Of a DNA stretch of 9,241 bases, positions 7,176-9,241 are shown in pieces. The notes beneath the pieces were generated by a model. That model was given only the letters and a program-made list of their open reading frames with translations. It ran no database searches and was not told the DNA's origin. Numbering within the stretch: the stretch's first letter is position 1; the number at the start of each line of letters is the position of its first letter. Location of the stretch: assembly GCA_902806105.1 (NCBI GenBank), contig CADCVI010000113.1:1-9241 (forward strand). The letters are read 5' to 3'. The stretch is from an uncultured Rubrobacteraceae bacterium. Its GTDB lineage: Bacteria; Actinomycetota; Rubrobacteria; Rubrobacterales; Rubrobacteraceae. Position numbers and translations under genes: made by a program.

Positions 7176-7181
7176 CCCCCT
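7176..7181 (-). promoter_or_regulatory. Ribosome binding site of the quinone oxidoreductase
   Basis: AGGGGG on the minus strand with a six-base spacer to the ATG at 7169; it supports this start. Confidence 0.6.
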
Positions 7182-7183
7182 GT

Positions 7184-7199
7184 AGATCCGACCAGATCT
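7184..7199. promoter_or_regulatory. Inverted repeat in the leader of the four-gene unit, possible operator
   Basis: AGATC-CGACCA-GATCT: perfect 5-bp arms around a 6-bp spacer, lying between the putative -10 box (7213-7218) and the ribosome binding site (7176-7181). Its place just downstream of the expected transcription start suits a repressor site, but arms this short can arise by chance. Confidence 0.3.
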
Positions 7200-7212
7200 T
7201 GCCTCGCGGAAC

Positions 7213-7218
7213 ATTGTA
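7213..7218 (-). promoter_or_regulatory. Putative -10 box for the four-gene minus-strand unit
   Basis: TACAAT on the minus strand is close to the consensus TATAAT and is one of the few A/T-rich hexamers in this region. Transcription would begin near 7206, giving a leader of roughly 37 bases before the ATG at 7169. I see no convincing -35 at 16-18 bp, so an activator or an alternative sigma factor is possible. Confidence 0.4.
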
Positions 7219-7247
7219 GCGGGGGAGCGAACGCCCCGGGTGCCACC

Positions 7248-7275
7248 TTTTGTAACCGCTTGATTGGGATAGAAT
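7248..7275 (+). promoter_or_regulatory. Putative promoter giving a leaderless kinase mRNA
   Basis: TAGAAT at 7270-7275 is a TANNNT-type -10 box. A weak -35 candidate TTTTGT lies at 7248-7253 with a 16-bp spacer. The -10 ends exactly seven bases before the ATG at 7283, so transcription would begin at or next to that codon. This is the geometry seen for leaderless transcripts, which are common in actinobacteria, and none of the nearby ATG codons has a good ribosome binding site. Confidence 0.5.
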
Positions 7276-7282
7276 GCCGCGT

Positions 7283-9052
7283 ATGGAGCAGATGGTAGTG
7301 GATAATCGCTACGCGCTGGTCCGGGCCCTCGGGAGCGGCGGGATGGCTAAAGTCTACCTGGCCCACGACGAGGTCTTGGGGCGCGACGTGGCGCTCAAGA
7401 TGTTGCGCGGAGCCTACGCCGAGGACGACGAGTTCGTCGAGCGTTTCAAGCGCGAGGCGCAGTCGGCGGCGAGGCTCTCGCACCCCAACATCGTCGCCGT
7501 CTACGACCGGGGCCAGGCCGAGGACGGCTCCTATTACATCGCTATGGAGTACGTCGCGGGCGGGACGCTCAAGGAGCGTATCGTGCGCGACGGGGCCCTG
7601 TCGCCGGGGGTCGCGGCCGGGGTGGCCGAGCAGATCTCCGACGCGCTCTCGGCCGCCCACGATCAGGGCGTGATCCACCGCGATATCAAGCCGCAGAATG
7701 CCCTGGTGACGAAGTCCGGCGACATCAAGGTGACGGACTTCGGCATCGCCCGCGCCGCCGCGAGCCCTTCCGTCACAGCGACGAGCGTCGTCCTCGGGAC
7801 CGCCGCATACATGTCCCCGGAGCAGGCGCAGGGCAAGATCGTCGAGCCCGGGAGCGACCTGTACTCCCTCGGCGTCGTCCTGTACGAGATGCTCACCGGG
7901 TCCCTCCCGTTCGAGGCCGAGAACCCCGTCGCCGTCTCCATGCAGCACGTCAACGAGCCCGCGCCCTCGCCGCGCGCGGCGAACCCCGAGGTCCCCGAGG
8001 CCCTGGACGCGATAACCCTGAAGCTTCTGGCCAAGAATCCAGCCGACCGCTATCCGAGCGCCGCCGCCCTCGCGAACGACCTGGATCGCCTGCAATCCGG
8101 GCTCGCCCCGACCGTCGTCGACGCCGAGAAGACGACGCTCATGGCCGAACCCCTGGCGCCGATGCCGCAAGACACGACCCGGGCGGCGAAGACGGCAGTT
8201 GCCGCGCCCCGTCCCGCGCCCCAGACCGAGAGGAGACGCGGGGGCGGCGGTCTCCTAAGGCTCTTGGCCCCGCTACTCGTTGGGGTAGCCCTCCTCGCCG
8301 GACTTGCCTATGCCCTGACCGCCGACTGGAGCCCCTTGAACTCTACCGGCACGGGGGAGAACACGGCCGCAGAGGTCGATACCGTTCAGGTCCCGAACGT
8401 GACAGGGCAGGGACGGGCAGAGGCAGAGCAGGCCCTCCGGCAGAGGGACTTCGAGGTCCGGGTGGAGCCGCGCGAGAGCACCTTCGATGAGCGGGGAGTG
8501 GTGCTCGACCAGTCGCCCGAAGCGGGAGAAAGGGCAGAGAGGGGGGACGAGATCCTGCTCGGAGTAGGTGATGGCCCGGCGAGCGTTACGGTGCCGGACC
8601 TCGGCTATGAGTCGACAGCGGCGGCCGACCTCGACTTCGCGGGCCTCGTGCTCGGGAACACCACGTACGAGCCCAGCGACACGTTCGAGGCCGGGCTGAT
8701 CATAAGGTCCGACCCTGCCGAGGGGGAGCAGGTAGACACGTTCTCCACCGTGAACATCGTGGTCAGCACCGGTCCGGCTTCCGTCGGCGTGCCGAGTCAG
8801 CCTTCGGACGGAGGAGCTTTTCAGGGAGAGCAGCCTCAGGATCAGGGGGGGCAGCAGGGTCAGGGTGGTGACGGTGGCAACGGAGGCGGCAACGGAATAC
8901 CCGGTTTGAACGGCAACATCCCCGGCCTGGGCAACGGCGGGAGAGGCGAAGGTGGCGGCGAAGGTAACGAGGGCGAGGGCAACGGCGACGAAGGCAACGG
9001 CGGCGGGGGCAATGGCGGCGAGGGCAACGGTGGAGAGGGCAATAACGAGTAG
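7283..9052 (+). CDS. Transmembrane Ser/Thr protein kinase with two PASTA domains (PknB-like)
   Basis: A eukaryotic-type Ser/Thr kinase, 589 residues from the ATG at 7283. The kinase domain (about 8-270) is complete: glycine loop GSGGMAKV at 17-24, Lys39 in VALKML, Glu58, HRDIKPQN at 132-139, DFG at 152-154, and SPE at 178-180. Activation-loop Thr165 and Thr167 match the paired autophosphorylated threonines of mycobacterial PknB. A linker rich in Pro/Ala leads to a basic stop and one membrane span (about 324-347), so the kinase faces the cytoplasm. Outside lie two PASTA domains (about 368-430 and 434-497), a fold that binds peptidoglycan fragments; relatives often have three or four. The last 90 or so residues are Gly/Gln/Asn/Glu-rich, ending in a pentapeptide repeat. 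An upstream in-frame ATG at 7274 is possible but overlaps the predicted -10 box. Likely role: control of envelope growth or division; targets unknown. Confidence 0.95.
   Translation: MEQMVVDNRYALVRALGSGGMAKVYLAHDEVLGRDVALKMLRGAYAEDDEFVERFKREAQSAARLSHPNIVAVYDRGQAEDGSYYIAMEYVAGGTLKERIVRDGALSPGVAAGVAEQISDALSAAHDQGVIHRDIKPQNALVTKSGDIKVTDFGIARAAASPSVTATSVVLGTAAYMSPEQAQGKIVEPGSDLYSLGVVLYEMLTGSLPFEAENPVAVSMQHVNEPAPSPRAANPEVPEALDAITLKLLAKNPADRYPSAAALANDLDRLQSGLAPTVVDAEKTTLMAEPLAPMPQDTTRAAKTAVAAPRPAPQTERRRGGGGLLRLLAPLLVGVALLAGLAYALTADWSPLNSTGTGENTAAEVDTVQVPNVTGQGRAEAEQALRQRDFEVRVEPRESTFDERGVVLDQSPEAGERAERGDEILLGVGDGPASVTVPDLGYESTAAADLDFAGLVLGNTTYEPSDTFEAGLIIRSDPAEGEQVDTFSTVNIVVSTGPASVGVPSQPSDGGAFQGEQPQDQGGQQGQGGDGGNGGGNGIPGLNGNIPGLGNGGRGEGGGEGNEGEGNGDEGNGGGGNGGEGNGGEGNNE
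8963..9049 (+). repeat. 15-bp tandem repeat coding a Gly-Asn-Gly pentapeptide tail
   Basis: Five and a half to six degenerate copies of a 15-bp unit close to GGCAACGGCGGCGAG, in frame with the kinase gene. The encoded pentapeptides are GNEGE, GNGDE, GNGGG, GNGGE, GNGGE and a final short GNNE. Copies begin at 8963, 8978, 8993, 9008, 9023 and 9038. The units differ mostly at third codon positions or by conservative changes, so the repeat seems maintained at protein level; copy number could vary by slippage. Confidence 0.85.
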
Positions 9053-9082
9053 GCGCGTCTTCGCGGGAGGCCGTCCTGGTCC

Positions 9083-9098
9083 CTGGCGCCTGCGCCGG
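9083..9098 (+). terminator. Small G+C hairpin after the kinase gene
   Basis: CTGGCG and CGCCGG pair around a four-base CCTG loop (one G-T wobble), 31 bases after the kinase stop. No T tract follows, so termination here is doubtful, and it may simply be structure ahead of the next gene. Confidence 0.25.
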
Positions 9099-9145
9099 CG
9101 GGGCTTCAGTTCGTGGCCGGAGGGGTAGACGCCGGCTCGGGACCA

Positions 9146-9241
9146 GTGGATATCGCACCTTGCGATCCGCTCTGGCAGGAGCTTTTCGAGCTCGAACGAG
9201 CGCGCGTTGCGGCGGCTGCGAGAGGCTGGGTCGAGGCGGTC
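9146..9241 (+). CDS. GrpB family (UPF0157) protein, N-terminal fragment cut by window end
   Basis: From GTG at 9146 the frame reads to the end of the window without a stop. The 32 visible residues include DIAPCDPLWQELFELERARV and then GWVEAV. This matches the start of GrpB/UPF0157 proteins, which carry a nucleotidyltransferase-like fold and typically begin with a (Y)DPxW motif, then F-x-x-E-x-x-R, then V-x-x-V-E-H-I-G-S-T just beyond where this window stops. Here Cys replaces the usual Tyr. The biochemical function of the family is not established. An earlier in-frame GTG at 9113 is possible: GGCGGGG lies nine bases before it, while the GTG at 9146 has only a weak GGGA, but the family's usual start favours 9146. 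The frame continues that of the kinase after its TAG, 93 bp upstream, so co-transcription is possible. Confidence 0.7.
   Translation, partial: MDIAPCDPLWQELFELERARVAAAARGWVEAV

Noticed and set aside
7166..8170. A 334-codon minus-strand frame opposite the kinase domain
   Set aside because: It mirrors a kinase with every catalytic motif and would also cross the divergent promoter region.
1..9241. Mobile element, CRISPR, tRNA or rRNA content
   Set aside because: No transposase or integrase motif, no terminal repeats, no regularly spaced repeats other than the in-frame kinase tail, and no cloverleaf or rRNA-like sequence were seen.

Overview
The window looks like chromosomal DNA of a high-GC actinobacterium. 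Evidence is the strongly G/C-biased third codon position, an F420-type luciferase-like oxidoreductase, a PknB-type kinase with PASTA repeats, TTG start codons, and a leaderless-looking promoter. A Rubrobacter-like lineage would fit, but that is an inference from gene content and style; no marker gene is present. I see no mobile element, CRISPR array, rRNA or tRNA.

Layout. (1) Positions 2-3490 (+): the 3' part of a very large cyclic-di-GMP protein, with at least six tandem PAS modules followed by intact GGDEF and EAL domains. Its 5' end lies outside the window. (2) Positions 3491-3845: a convergent intergenic stretch. Its first part (to 3614) has coding-like base periodicity in a different plus-strand frame, so it is either a tiny gene or a shifted tail. 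The rest holds a cluster of dyads and a hairpin but no convincing gene. (3) Positions 3846-7169 (-): four genes that read as one transcription unit. In transcription order they are a QOR-type quinone oxidoreductase, an LLM-class F420-dependent oxidoreductase, a GuaD/TadA-like zinc deaminase and a TauE/SafE permease, with gaps of 10, 64 and 28 bp. (4) Positions 7170-7282: a short divergent promoter region. (5) Positions 7283-9052 (+): a transmembrane Ser/Thr kinase with two PASTA domains and a Gly/Asn/Glu-rich tail encoded by a 15-bp tandem repeat. (6) Positions 9146-9241 (+): the beginning of a GrpB-family gene, cut by the window edge.

How the genes may work together. Two sensory systems flank a small metabolic unit: intracellular second-messenger signalling on the left and cell-envelope Ser/Thr phosphorylation on the right. 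The metabolic unit joins NAD(P)H- and F420-linked redox enzymes, an amine-releasing deaminase and an anion/sulfonate-type permease. That would suit processing of a nitrogen- or sulfur-containing small molecule, but the substrate cannot be read from sequence.

Most of the window is well-known families. The points most worth a second look are the repeat-coded extracellular tail of the kinase, the out-of-frame coding signal after the EAL domain, the unusual four-gene combination, and the leaderless kinase start.
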